Made by a program: the position numbers and the translations under genes. Under the pieces are notes generated by a model. It was not told the origin of the DNA and ran no database searches. It was given only the letters and a program-made list of their open reading frames with translations. Shown here piece by piece: positions 9,149 to 18,388 of a stretch of 64,000 nt of DNA. This DNA is from Nannocystis sp. RBIL2. Its GTDB lineage: Bacteria; Myxococcota_A; Polyangia; Nannocystales; Nannocystaceae. Where the stretch lies: the NCBI RefSeq assembly GCF_026626745.1, contig NZ_JAPNJW010000001.1:1766001-1830000 (forward strand), given 5' to 3'. Position 1 is the stretch's first letter; each line of letters opens with the position of its first letter.

Positions 9149-10114
9149 ATGTCCGCCGCCGACAAGCTGCTCTTCGCCGTTGCGCTCACCTTCATCCCTG
9201 CTTGCGATCCCGAGGAGGTCGTCGGCGATCCCGAGGAGGAGGCGCAGTTCCGCTGCGCCCCCAATTGCCCGCCGGCGACCGGCAACACCAAGTGGATGGG
9301 CAGCCTCCACCCGATCTCGCCGCTCGACACGACGTGGAACGAATACAAGGGCATCACCGTGGAGACCCTCGTGCACAACGGTGAGCCCGCGTTGGCGTTC
9401 GGGGCCACGGAGGGCAACCTCTGGGCCGACTTCGACGGCCCCAATGGCACGGTCCGGCGCGACGGCAATGCCCTCGTCGGCGCCAAGTTCATCCTCGACG
9501 TCGCCGGCGAGCAGAAATTCCTCTACATCAACTCCGTGGCAGGCTGGAACCCTGTGGACCCCTACTGGCGCTACGGCCTGCTCTGGGACGACGACGGCGA
9601 TGGCATCGCCCACCATCCCGAGGAGGCATGCGAAGAAGACGAGGGCAACAACAGCAAAAAGGCGATCGTCCACGGCGGCTTCGACATCGACACGGAGACC
9701 GGCGACGTGGTGGCGCGCAAGAATACCGTATACTTCTCGTGCTACCGCGGCGCCGTCGGCAAGGCGCCCCTCACGAGTAAGGGCTACGGCTTCCGGCCCT
9801 CCATGCTCGGGCTCGACCGGTTCGAGGCCGTCCTGCGCTTCATCCTCGCCGACTACTGCGGCGACGGCAAATCATGGACGGAGAACAACACGCCGATCTA
9901 TTACGAAGACAAGTACGGCATCGGCGAGGGCGGCGGCACGTTCACCGATGCGGTGTGGGGCATGAACGGTGCCCTTTGTCTCGGATTGCAGCTGCGTCTT
10001 TACAACTACGCCGATATCGAATGCCCGAACGTGGCCAAGCCGCCTCTGTGCGCCTCGGTGCAGCCTCACACCCTTTACAGCTCTCAGGGCATCATCTGGT
10101 CCCGCAAACCGTAG
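9149..10114 (+). CDS. ADYC-domain lipoprotein
   Basis: A 321-residue exported protein. The signal ends in a lipobox (TFIPAC, Cys19). The C-terminal two thirds match the ADYC domain, a module named after the Ala-Asp-Tyr-Cys motif, seen here as ILADYCGDGKSWT near residue 232. This is followed by a conserved W/G-rich part (DAVWGMNGALCLGLQL). The domain is common in myxobacterial surface proteins and its function is not known. A Shine-Dalgarno-like GGGAG lies about 11 bases before the ATG. It follows the kinase gene by 87 bases on the same strand and might be co-transcribed. Confidence 0.82.
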   Translation: MSAADKLLFAVALTFIPACDPEEVVGDPEEEAQFRCAPNCPPATGNTKWMGSLHPISPLDTTWNEYKGITVETLVHNGEPALAFGATEGNLWADFDGPNGTVRRDGNALVGAKFILDVAGEQKFLYINSVAGWNPVDPYWRYGLLWDDDGDGIAHHPEEACEEDEGNNSKKAIVHGGFDIDTETGDVVARKNTVYFSCYRGAVGKAPLTSKGYGFRPSMLGLDRFEAVLRFILADYCGDGKSWTENNTPIYYEDKYGIGEGGGTFTDAVWGMNGALCLGLQLRLYNYADIECPNVAKPPLCASVQPHTLYSSQGIIWSRKP

Positions 10115-10165
10115 AGAATGGCGTGGGCGCATTCGCCGGCCGGCCTGACCCGACATCGCACGAGC

Positions 10166-10780
10166 TCACGCCGAGCCCAGCTCTTCGCGGACCCGCTGCG
10201 CCCAGCCATCGAGGTCCGCGAGCGTGCTGGTAAGCAGCTCGGGCGATTCGGCGAGGCGCGTGAGCGCCTGTTCGAGGAGGTTGCGCGCGCGTCGCAGGCG
10301 TGTGCGCACCGTGCCCTCCGGAACGCCGAGGATGTCGGCGACCTCGCCGCCCGTGAGCTCCTCCCAGTAATAGAGCTCGACGAGCAGCTGACTCTCGAGC
10401 GGCAGCTGTCGCAATGCTTCCAACAGCAGCCGGGTCTGGCGCTCGCGGGCGAGGATGGTGCTCGGCCCAGGCTGCAGGTCGGCGACCGAGCGCGCGCTGA
10501 AGTCGATGCGTCCGGAGCCCTGGTAGGCGGCCCGGAGGTGGTCGTAGAGCACGTGGCGGGCGATGCCCAGGACGTACGCGCGGACGCTGCAGTCCTGCGG
10601 GATCCGCCGAACGGACTCCACGAACTTGACCAGGGTCTGCTGGATCAGGTCGGGAGCGGCAGCCCGATCCTTGGTGGCGAAGAACCGTACGACGGCCTCG
10701 TAGTGACGTTCGACGAGGGTCCGCCCCGCTCTCTCGTCCCCTCCTTGCCATGCGGTGAGCAGCGCGCGGTCGTCGAGCAT
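10166..10780 (-). CDS. ECF-type RNA polymerase sigma factor
   Basis: A 204-residue sigma-70 family protein. Region 2 is visible around residues 10-80 (the DLIQQTLVKFVES core-binding/-10 region). Region 4 near residues 120-170 has the helix-turn-helix GGEVADILGVPEGTVRTRLRRARNLL. No anti-sigma factor gene is adjacent. In myxobacteria of this type such sigma factors often sit near TPR-kinases, and here two such kinases lie within 3 kb, suggesting control by phosphorylation rather than an anti-sigma factor. That link is inference. Confidence 0.9.
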   Translation of the reverse strand: MLDDRALLTAWQGGDERAGRTLVERHYEAVVRFFATKDRAAAPDLIQQTLVKFVESVRRIPQDCSVRAYVLGIARHVLYDHLRAAYQGSGRIDFSARSVADLQPGPSTILARERQTRLLLEALRQLPLESQLLVELYYWEELTGGEVADILGVPEGTVRTRLRRARNLLEQALTRLAESPELLTSTLADLDGWAQRVREELGSA

Positions 10781-10844
10781 CGGTTCGACAGTCTACCTCC
10801 TCGCTCCCCGGAAGCATCCCGCTTCGCACCCAGCGTCGAGCCGG

Positions 10845-11243
10845 TCAGTCCAGGTGCTCGATGTCGAGGTCCGGCGAGAGCGCCCAGGCGTGGCGGCGCT
10901 CCTCGTAGATCGACAGCTGCGGCGCCGGGAAGCCCGGGTCTGCGAACGCACCGACGGCGACCGTGACGAAGCCGGGTACTCCGTCGGCCTCCCAGTACAC
11001 GGTCGAGCCGCACGTCGGACAGAAGCGGAAGGTCGCACGGCCGCCGCTGTCGCCGATGCGCACGAACTCGGTCCCGGCGCCGAAGAACGTCACCCGCTCG
11101 CGAGCGAAGCGCGCCTGGACGCCGAAGGCGCTGCCGGTGCGCTGCTGGCAGGCGAGGCAGTGACAGATCGAGACGCGCACGGGGTCGCCCTCGCACGTGA
11201 TACCGAGCCGGCCGCAGCTACAAGAGGCGCGATGCGTGGTCAT
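10845..11243 (-). CDS. GFA/CENP-V domain protein
   Basis: A 132-residue zinc-binding protein of the Gfa family (glutathione-dependent formaldehyde-activating enzyme-like). The Cys ligands are in the expected order: SCSCGRLG near residue 8, ICHCLACQQRTG near 28, and FCPTCGSTVYWE near 75. Most members are not true formaldehyde-glutathione enzymes, so the activity should be treated as unknown. It lies upstream of the ECF sigma gene on the same strand with a 64-base gap. Confidence 0.9.
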   Translation of the reverse strand: MTTHRASCSCGRLGITCEGDPVRVSICHCLACQQRTGSAFGVQARFARERVTFFGAGTEFVRIGDSGGRATFRFCPTCGSTVYWEADGVPGFVTVAVGAFADPGFPAPQLSIYEERRHAWALSPDLDIEHLD

Positions 11244-11447
11244 GGTCCAGCGTCGTAGCCGTTTGCGATCCGTCCTTCAAGACGCCGCGAGCGCCCCCCG
11301 GGACGCCGGTGGATCGTCGTCGGCGCCCCGACGCCGACCGCGGCCGCCTGCCCCCCTCGGACGAGGCGCTGGCGCGAAGCGACCGCCCATCCACGGCCCC
11401 GGAGATCTCGCCGGCCCGATCCTCTGGTACACGTCGACAGTACGCCG

Positions 11448-12392
11448 ATGCCACTCGCTCCCCTCAAGGAACGCAAGCAGCTCATGGCAGCGTGTCTCGA
11501 GCGCGACATCCCGCTCGCGGGCTGGAACTACTGCGCGACGCTCGACCCCGACGGCGCGAAGCTGCTGCTCGGTCGTCACGGCGGCATCCTCGTGATCGAC
11601 CTCGCCAGCGGCGGCTCGCACGAGGTCGAGGTGCCCGCCGCCGTGTACGACGCCGTCTCGAGCGTCGCGTTCACGCCCGATCGCTCGCGGGTGATCGCCA
11701 CGCTGTGGGTCGGCTCCGTCGCGGTGCTCACCTGGCCGGAGCTGCGCTGCATCGCCGTCCACCGCGTCTGCGACACCCGCCTGCATGGGCTCGCAGTGCT
11801 GCGGGACGGCCGCTCGGCATGGGTCGGCGGCCACGACCGCAAGCGCACGCGGATCGACCTCGACGACGGTACAGTGCTGGCCGCCCACGCCGGCGAGGCG
11901 ATGTGGATGGCCGACGCTGCGCTGTCTCCCGACGGCGAGCTCCTGGTCACTGCGGACGCCGCCGGCAACGTGCGGCTGTGTGACCCCGAGTCGGGGCTCG
12001 AGCGCCGCCTGCTGCAGATCCAGGGCTCCGCGCACGACATGAGCTTTCACGGCGCCGAGCTGCTGCTCCCGGGCCTGACGACCGCGATCGTCGAGGTCGC
12101 CAGCGGTGAGACGCGCGCCGGCTTCACCGGCGAGCACAAGCTCGGCGCCCAGACGGCGACGTTCCTCACCGACGATCTCGTGGCCACCGGCGGCGCCCAC
12201 GATCCGCGGCTCGTCCTGTGGAACCGCGCCGACGGCAGCAGCGCGCTGACGCTGAAGCCGTACAACAAGGGCGCCATCGAGCGCGTGCTGCTGACCCCCG
12301 ACCGGGAGCACCTCGTGGTGGTGCCGCGCTGCGATCACGCGGTCCAGATCTGGCGCGCGGCGGGGCTGGTCGCGGCGGCGCGTAACCGGTGA
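11448..12392 (+). CDS. WD40-like beta-propeller protein
   Basis: A 314-residue protein built of short repeated beta units of the WD40 type: several LxPDGxxL or SPDGELL elements (residues about 30, 75, 165, 285) followed by VxLWD-like endings such as VRLCDPES and LVLWNRADG. There is no signal peptide, so it is probably cytoplasmic. Length fits a six- or seven-bladed propeller. These proteins usually act as protein-interaction platforms; no partner can be named. An internal Met at residue 13 is an alternative start. Confidence 0.8.
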   Translation: MPLAPLKERKQLMAACLERDIPLAGWNYCATLDPDGAKLLLGRHGGILVIDLASGGSHEVEVPAAVYDAVSSVAFTPDRSRVIATLWVGSVAVLTWPELRCIAVHRVCDTRLHGLAVLRDGRSAWVGGHDRKRTRIDLDDGTVLAAHAGEAMWMADAALSPDGELLVTADAAGNVRLCDPESGLERRLLQIQGSAHDMSFHGAELLLPGLTTAIVEVASGETRAGFTGEHKLGAQTATFLTDDLVATGGAHDPRLVLWNRADGSSALTLKPYNKGAIERVLLTPDREHLVVVPRCDHAVQIWRAAGLVAAARNR

Positions 12393-12896
12393 CGGCCCAG
12401 CGTCGAGCTGGCGCAGCTCGGGCCACGCCGAATGCGCAGAGTACGGCGCGCCGTCGATGTGCACACGGTGACCACCCCCAATCATCGCAGTGAGGCGGCC
12501 GACTCCGGCGTGGGCGACCCCTTCGACTGGAATCAGTCGGCGCCTCGCCGTCGAGGTTTCCGGAGGTGGATGGCCTTCGGGACAGGTCGCCGGACGAGGT
12601 GCGAGTCGACCTGACGTCACGAAACATCTCGCTCGCCCCCTCACGCAGTCGACGCGTACGCGCTGGCTGCGCGGAGCCTCGGTGACGCGCCGCGCCGGCA
12701 CCAACGGACATGTCCCGGAAGACATCGGCCTGCGATCGCCTTTGGCCGTCCGCCACACCCGCGCCCACCTGTGCGCCGGGGCCGAGGCGCGGCGCCCCGG
12801 CGATATCCCCGGTCCACGATCGCGCGCCGACGTCCGGGATCGCCCGCCCGCAGCTTGCACCCTTCGCCCGCATCCGAGAACCTCGAACAGGCGCCG
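12393..12896. other. Intergenic region upstream of second kinase
   Basis: About 500 bases with no convincing gene. It contains a perfect 10-base palindrome GGACATGTCC at 12706-12715. The minus strand around 12410-12545 reads as protein-like sequence (HRVHIDGAPYSAHSAWPELR) but its GC3 is lower than the neighbours and there is no start, so at most it is a remnant. Confidence 0.4.
12706..12715. promoter_or_regulatory. Perfect palindrome GGACATGTCC
   Basis: A 10-base perfect palindrome about 180 bases upstream of the second kinase start. The same ACATGTCC core recurs in other non-coding spots of this window (22464, 22491, 25530, 34193, 48861). It could be a regulator site; no motif assignment is possible. 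Confidence 0.3.
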
Positions 12897-15791
12897 ATGC
12901 CCGTCGACCTCACGCACTCGAGCCAGCTCGTCACCCGCGTCGACACGCCCGCACCGGCGCCCGAGCGCGGCAAGCGGGCCGAGTCGGACGGCGACGCCGG
13001 CCCCGCGAAGATCGGCCGGTTCGTCGTGCTGCGCAAGCTCGGCGAGGGCGGCATGGGCGTCGTGTACTCGGCATACGACGAGCAGCTTGAGCGCAAGGTC
13101 GCGCTCAAGCTGCTGCGCGGCGAGATCCGCGGCCAGCAGCAGAGCGTCGGCCAGGCCCGGCTTTTGCGCGAGGCGCAGGCGATGGCCAAGCTGTCGCACC
13201 CCAACGTCGCCCAGGTCTACGACGTCGGGCCGTTCGGCGACGCAGTGTTCATCGCCATGGAGTTCGTCAGCGGCGGCAGCCTCAAGGACTGGTTGCTGCG
13301 CGAGGACCGGTCGTGGCGAGCCGTCCTCGGCGTGTACTTGCAAGCCGGCCACGGCCTCGCCGCCGCCCACGCCGCCGGCATCGTCCACCGCGACTTCAAG
13401 CCCGACAACGTGATCGTCGGCGACGACGGCCGCGTGCGCGTCGTCGACTTCGGCCTCGCCCGCCACGACGAGCACGCCGTGGTCCTCCCGGGCGGCCCGC
13501 CGCCGAGCGCGAGCAGCGTCGAGCTGACGCAGATCGGCACGTTCATCGGCACCCCCGCGTACATGGCCCCCGAGCAGCTGCTGCGCGAGCCGGCCGACGC
13601 GCTCAGCGATCAGTTCAGCTTCTGCGTCGCGCTGTTCGAAAGCCTGCACGGCTACCGCCCGTTCAAGGGCGCGACGACGGTGGAGATCTCGAAGGCTGTC
13701 CTCGAGGACAGGCGACTCGACCCGCCGCGCGACACCACGGTCCCGGGTTGGGTCCACGCCGCGCTGGTGCGCGGCCTCAGCATCGATCCGGCGCTGCGCT
13801 TCCCGACGATGGACGCGCTCCTGCAGGTGCTGTCGGCCGACCCCGACCGCGCCCGACGCCGCCGCCTCGGCATCGCCGCGGCCGCCACCGGCGTGATGTT
13901 GTTCGCCAGCGCCGGCGGCTACGCGGCCTACGCGATCCAGGCCCGCGACGCCGCGACCTGCGTCGGCGCCGACGAGCAGCTCGCCGGCGTCTGGGATCTC
14001 TCCGTCGCCCGCACCGTCCGCGAGGCCCTGACCGCGACCGGGACCGCCTACGCCGACGAGGTCGCGACCCGCGTCGACCAGCGGCTCGCCGACTACGCCG
14101 GGGCGTGGATCGACATGCGCCGCGGCGCCTGCGAGTCGCACCGCCGCGGCGAGCAGTCCGACTCGCTGTACGACCTGCGCGCCGCCTGCCTCGACGATCG
14201 CAAGACCGCCCTGCGCGCGCTCGTCGGCGTGCTGACGACCGCCGACGCCGCGGTGCTCGAGAAGGCGGTGCAGGCCGCCGATCAGCTGCCGACGCTCGCG
14301 CGCTGCGCCGACACCCGCGCCCTGCTCGCCCGCAGCCCCGCGCCCGACGACCCCGCGGTCGCGCGCGCCGTCGACGACCTGCGCGCCCGCCTCGCCGGCG
14401 TGCAGGCGAAGTTCGACGTCGGTCAGTACAAGGCCGCGCGCGCCGAGCTGGGGCCGCTGCGCGCCGAGGCCGAAGCGCTGGCGCACCCGCCGACGCTCGC
14501 CGCGACGCTGCACCTCGCCGGCAAGATCGACGACCAGCTCGGCGACTACCCGACCGCCGAGGCGGCGCTGCTGCGCACCGCGACCACGGCCGACCGCGCC
14601 GGCGACGACGACACCCGCGCCGCCGCGTCGATCGACCTCGTGCGCACCGTCGGCGTGCGACAGGCCCGCTTCGACGAGGGCCTGCGCCTCGCCGAGCTCG
14701 CGCGCGGCGCCACCGGCCGTCTGTCCGACGGCGGCACCGCCGAGGCGCTGCTCGAGGGCCGCGTCGGCGACCTGCTGCTGGCCCGCGGCGACCTCGAGCG
14801 CGCCGCGCCGCACATCGATCGCGCCGTCGACCTGCGGGCCCAGCTCCACGGCGAGACCTCGATCGCCCACGGCCAGGCCCTGATCTCTCGCGGCACGCTC
14901 AAGTTCCTGCGCGGCGACTACCCGGCCGCGATCGCCGATTACCGCCGCGTCGTGGCGATCTTCGAGCAGACCTACGGCGCCCACCACCCCGTGCTCGGCG
15001 ACGTGCTCAACAACATCGGCGCCGCCGAGCTGAGCCTGTTCCACCTCGACGACGCCGAGGCGACGTTCACCCGCACTCTGGCGATCGTCCGCGGCGCCTA
15101 CGGAGACAGCCACCCGGCGCTGGCGACCGTCCACTTCAACCTCGGCATGATCGCCCAGTTCGAGGCGCGCTACCCCGATTCACTGGCCGCGCTCCGGCAG
15201 GCGCTGGCGATCTACGACGCCCACCTGCCGCCCGCCCACCCGAGCCGCGGCGACTGCCTGATCGAGCTCGGCAACACCCACATGTTCGCCGGCGACTTCG
15301 CCGCGGCCGAGCAGTCGTTCGCCGACGCCCTGGCGATCTTCCAGCTGGCCTTCGGGACAGGCCACGCACGCACCACGCAGGCGCTCGCCGGCATGGCGAC
15401 CGCGCAGCTGCGCGCCGGTCGGCTCGGCGACGCCGAGCGCACCTTCCAGCGCGCCCTCGCCGAGCTCGAGCCTCATCCTGCCGACCCGACTCGCGGCGTC
15501 CCGCTCGCCGGCCTCGGTCGCGTCCACTTCGCCGCCGGCCGCCACGCCGCCGCCGCCGAGGCGCTCGAGCAGGCGCTCCCGCTGCTGCCGCAGAACGCCT
15601 TTGTCGCCCCGTACGACATCGCCGAGGCCGAGTTCGCCCTCGCCCGCGCGCTGGTCGGGCTCGACCCGGCCAACGCCGCCCGCAGCCGCGACCTCGCGTC
15701 GGAGGCGAAGACTCGCTTCCTCGGCGTCGGCGCGGCGTTCCAGCCGGCCGCCGCCGAGGTCGACGCCTGGCTGTCCGCTAGGGCAGGTTGA
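12897..15791 (+). CDS. Ser/Thr protein kinase with TPR-rich C-terminal half
   Basis: A 964-residue membrane kinase, paralogue of the one at 5819. The kinase domain is at about 38-310: GEGGMG 49-54, catalytic Lys71 in VALK, HRDFKPDN 164-171, DFG 184-186 and an AYMAPEQ element. A single membrane helix (GIAAAATGVMLFASAGGYAA) is near residue 325. The rest is TPR-like, with clear repeats between residues 500 and 940. I start at the Met just before the kinase-proximal linker because the upstream 42 codons are Arg/Pro-rich. The 3' end overlaps the convergent secreted-protein gene by 14 bases. Confidence 0.92.
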   Translation: MPVDLTHSSQLVTRVDTPAPAPERGKRAESDGDAGPAKIGRFVVLRKLGEGGMGVVYSAYDEQLERKVALKLLRGEIRGQQQSVGQARLLREAQAMAKLSHPNVAQVYDVGPFGDAVFIAMEFVSGGSLKDWLLREDRSWRAVLGVYLQAGHGLAAAHAAGIVHRDFKPDNVIVGDDGRVRVVDFGLARHDEHAVVLPGGPPPSASSVELTQIGTFIGTPAYMAPEQLLREPADALSDQFSFCVALFESLHGYRPFKGATTVEISKAVLEDRRLDPPRDTTVPGWVHAALVRGLSIDPALRFPTMDALLQVLSADPDRARRRRLGIAAAATGVMLFASAGGYAAYAIQARDAATCVGADEQLAGVWDLSVARTVREALTATGTAYADEVATRVDQRLADYAGAWIDMRRGACESHRRGEQSDSLYDLRAACLDDRKTALRALVGVLTTADAAVLEKAVQAADQLPTLARCADTRALLARSPAPDDPAVARAVDDLRARLAGVQAKFDVGQYKAARAELGPLRAEAEALAHPPTLAATLHLAGKIDDQLGDYPTAEAALLRTATTADRAGDDDTRAAASIDLVRTVGVRQARFDEGLRLAELARGATGRLSDGGTAEALLEGRVGDLLLARGDLERAAPHIDRAVDLRAQLHGETSIAHGQALISRGTLKFLRGDYPAAIADYRRVVAIFEQTYGAHHPVLGDVLNNIGAAELSLFHLDDAEATFTRTLAIVRGAYGDSHPALATVHFNLGMIAQFEARYPDSLAALRQALAIYDAHLPPAHPSRGDCLIELGNTHMFAGDFAAAEQSFADALAIFQLAFGTGHARTTQALAGMATAQLRAGRLGDAERTFQRALAELEPHPADPTRGVPLAGLGRVHFAAGRHAAAAEALEQALPLLPQNAFVAPYDIAEAEFALARALVGLDPANAARSRDLASEAKTRFLGVGAAFQPAAAEVDAWLSARAG

Positions 15792-16203
15792 TATACGCCG
15801 TTCCGTCGGACTTGCCGGCGCACACCAGCCCGCCGATCGTCATCGTCTTGTCCCAGACGACGACCTGCCCCTCCTGCTCGATCACGTCGAACTTGCTCTT
15901 CGGCGTCAGGCACTGCAGGTCGGCGCCGCTCTTCTGGCACGCCTCCCACACCGGCACCCCGGTGAAGCACTCACACACGATCGGCTTGACCGTACAGGGC
16001 TCCTCGAAGTTCATCTTGCTCGCGTCCTGCCCCAGCGTACTTCCCGTCGTGCCGTCCGTCCCGCCGCCCGTCGTGGTCCCGCCGCCGCCGATGATGCCGG
16101 TGCCGATGATCACCTTGCCCGGGTAGAAGTAGTTGGCCACCGCGGTCTCGACGATCCCGAGCCCGCACGCCGCAAACACACCGATCACGATCAACTTGCG
16201 CAT
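15778..16203 (-). CDS. Small exported protein with Gly/Thr linker
   Basis: A 141-residue protein with an N-terminal signal or anchor (MRKLIVIGVFAACGLGIV). A Gly/Thr-rich linker (residues 35-60) follows, then a compact C-terminal domain with several Cys (PCTVKPIVCECF, EACQKS, QCLTP, LVCAG). The start is chosen because GGAGGG lies eight bases upstream of this ATG. The frame continues upstream to 16299 without support. Family not recognised; the Cys suggest a disulfide-bonded periplasmic or surface protein. Confidence 0.75.
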   Translation of the reverse strand: MRKLIVIGVFAACGLGIVETAVANYFYPGKVIIGTGIIGGGGTTTGGGTDGTTGSTLGQDASKMNFEEPCTVKPIVCECFTGVPVWEACQKSGADLQCLTPKSKFDVIEQEGQVVVWDKTMTIGGLVCAGKSDGTAYINLP

Positions 16204-16529
16204 GTCCAAACCCTCCGTTTGCCGAACCGAGCTAACTATTTGGCCGACCCACCCGCGGCGCGTCAATCCGTCTCGCGCCCCCAAGCAGCGATCAGACACA
16301 TGACGCTGCGATGTAGGTGAAGGGTGCAGGAGCGCCTGTGCAGACCAGGGGTTATCATGGCAGCCCTGACTATGGCCCCCGACGGCGCCCGTCCGCCGCA
16401 GACCGCAGCGGGGGCAGCGTCCCGCTCGAGCCGGCAGGCCTTACATCAGCCACATTGGCGTCACCCCGCACGGCGCGGCCGGCCGGACAGACATGGCGCA
16501 TGAGACAGGTGTGCCGAGAAGCGTCCGAC

Positions 16530-16545
16530 CCTGCCAGGCGGCAGG
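16530..16545 (-). terminator. Short hairpin after small membrane ORF
   Basis: Inverted repeat CCTGCC / GGCAGG with a four-base loop, directly after the stop codon of the 41-residue ORF on the minus strand. No U-rich tail. Confidence 0.35.
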
Positions 16546-16546
16546 C

Positions 16547-16672
16547 TCAGATCCGCCGCACCGGCGCAATCATCAGCAGGACCGCCACGAGCTTCGACAC
16601 CCATCCCGGGTAGAAGAACAGCAGAAATAATCCCACATCGGACACGACTGACGCGAGTCGGATTGCTGACAT
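16547..16672 (-). CDS. Possible small membrane protein (41 aa) or gene remnant
   Basis: A 41-codon frame encoding a hydrophobic peptide (core VGLFLLFFYPGWVSKLVAVLL) with Arg-Arg-Ile at the end. Two short membrane passes around a PGW turn are plausible. The upstream Shine-Dalgarno is weak, so it could also be the C-terminal remnant of a lost membrane protein. A short hairpin follows immediately. Confidence 0.35.
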   Translation of the reverse strand: MSAIRLASVVSDVGLFLLFFYPGWVSKLVAVLLMIAPVRRI

Positions 16673-16738
16673 CCCAGATTCGCTACAGCACCCCTGCTCT
16701 CGCATTCAGCGACGCCGGTCGCTCGTCGCCGGAGCGCC

Positions 16739-18259
16739 TCAATCATCGGAACGATCGGCCCGGCGCGCGGACGACTTGCCGTCCTCGTCCAGCCGCGCCG
16801 CCCACGGCTTCGTCCACGCCGCGAACGCGCGATACACTGCCAGCATCGACGCCTCCGTCGGGTCTCGCTCGAGCTCGAGCACCGCCCGCACCACCCCGAG
16901 CATCGTCCCCCGCACCGCCGCGTGTCGCTCGCTCAACGCGTCGAGCCCGGCAGCGTCGCCGTCGTCGAGGAGGTACAGCGCGAGCCGCCCGACGAGGTCC
17001 GTCGTGATCGGGGCCTGGCAAGCTGACTGCAGCGCCGCGCGGGCGTCCATCCCCTGGTCGAGCTCGAACCGCGCCAGCGCCTCGTGCGCCCTGCTCCGGT
17101 TCATCTGCCACTCGATGTCGCGGGTGATGTCACTGTCGATGTCGACCTCCGACGCGCGCGCCGCCACGTCGCGCAGCGCCTGGTGGATCGCGTCTCTGTC
17201 GAACCCGCGGGCGATCAGCGTCAGGCAGGTCGACCGCACCGTCAACGGCGTCTCTGCGGCCACTGCGACGATCCGCGGCAGGTCCTCCGCGGTCCCGCAC
17301 GCGAGGAGGGACTTCATCGCCCGCTGCCGCTCCGACGATTCGCCCGCGCCGTCGACCAGCGCCCGCAGCTCGGCGAGCACCTTCGCCGGCATGCGGACCT
17401 TCGGCGCCACCCGCTCGACGAACGACTCCGCGTACCCGAGCCGCGCGTCGTCGTAGCGCGCGTCGCCCTCCTGCAGGAGGCCCAGGCACGCCTCGTAGGC
17501 CGCCTGCGCCTCGTCGTGACGACCGACCCGCCCGTACGCGTGCCCGAGACAGCGATACGCGTGGCCGAGGCCGTCCCGCTCCGTCCAGCCCTCGAGGTGC
17601 GGGGCCCAGCGGAACATTCGGTCGCAGAGCTTCGCGTTCCACAGCACCAGGATGGTCTGCTGCACCGCGGCGAAGTCTTCGCCGCCGCCCTGCAGCCGCC
17701 CGAGCGCCAGGGAGAGCCGCATCCCGCACTCGACCAGCGCCGGCTCGTGCGCCGCGACCAGGAACGCCCCGAAGTTGTGCCAGCTCCCCGCGAGCTCCGC
17801 GTGCAGCGGCCCGAACTTCGCGTTCTCGGCCGCTATCAGCCGCAAGTGCGCCGTACAGGCCTTCTCGCGCTCGTACTCCCCCGCCCAAAACTTCGCCAGG
17901 TAGTACCAGGCCGCCGCGACGAATGCCCCGTCGCCGGCCTTCCGCGCCCAGCGCAGCGCCTCACGATACGCCGCCTCGCGGGCCCTGGGCCCGTCCGGCT
18001 CCTTCGCCTTCGCGCGCGCCTGTTCATAGACCGCGCTGACGCGCTGGTAGGCCGGGGAGTCGAGGACCTCGTGCTCGTACACGGGCGAGAGAGTCGTCCA
18101 CCGTCCGCCCGCACGCAAGCCGCCACGCCGGGCAGCCAGGTCCGGCAGCGTCGTCACGCCTGGACGTCGAGCACCGCCGTCATTCGTCACGGCCAGCTCG
18201 CTGCCGGGCGCCACGACGTCTCCGTGCAAATGTCGTCGTCCCGCGAATCGAAGTCCCAC
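16739..18259 (-). CDS. TPR-like helical protein, unknown function
   Basis: A protein of up to 506 residues made of helical repeats. TPR-like units are clear at about 85-135 (AYREALRWARKAGDGAFVAAAW) and 215-275 (GLGHAYRCLGHAYGRVGRHD). The remainder is helical and HEAT-like. The first 58 residues are Gly/Arg-rich and may not be translated; a GTG at residue 60 (VYEHEVLDSPAYQRV) is a likely real start. No signal peptide. Probably a cytoplasmic interaction protein; such proteins are abundant in large myxobacterial genomes. Confidence 0.7.
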   Translation of the reverse strand: MGLRFAGRRHLHGDVVAPGSELAVTNDGGARRPGVTTLPDLAARRGGLRAGGRWTTLSPVYEHEVLDSPAYQRVSAVYEQARAKAKEPDGPRAREAAYREALRWARKAGDGAFVAAAWYYLAKFWAGEYEREKACTAHLRLIAAENAKFGPLHAELAGSWHNFGAFLVAAHEPALVECGMRLSLALGRLQGGGEDFAAVQQTILVLWNAKLCDRMFRWAPHLEGWTERDGLGHAYRCLGHAYGRVGRHDEAQAAYEACLGLLQEGDARYDDARLGYAESFVERVAPKVRMPAKVLAELRALVDGAGESSERQRAMKSLLACGTAEDLPRIVAVAAETPLTVRSTCLTLIARGFDRDAIHQALRDVAARASEVDIDSDITRDIEWQMNRSRAHEALARFELDQGMDARAALQSACQAPITTDLVGRLALYLLDDGDAAGLDALSERHAAVRGTMLGVVRAVLELERDPTEASMLAVYRAFAAWTKPWAARLDEDGKSSARRADRSDD

Positions 18260-18388
18260 GCGCGAGCAGACCTACACCCGCCTTTTCCGCGCATACGATC
18301 CTATAGGCCTATGCCATGGATCGAAGCGGACGCGCCTTGTGATCCCATGCGCGGCCAGTTCCTGGAAGTCGCGCGAGCAGCGGCCTCG

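Larger units (their letters stand above)
16204..16738. other. Intergenic region, mostly empty
   Basis: Apart from the small hydrophobic ORF at 16547-16672 and its hairpin, I see no gene in this 535-base stretch. Confidence 0.4.

Noticed and set aside
12410..12545. A minus-strand gene before the second kinase
   Set aside because: Protein-like in places but GC3 is low, no start or ribosome site, and the frame runs into Arg-rich sequence.
11277..15134. A 1285-codon antisense frame opposite the second kinase
   Set aside because: Same cause: the antisense shadow of a high-GC3 coding region, with no motif.
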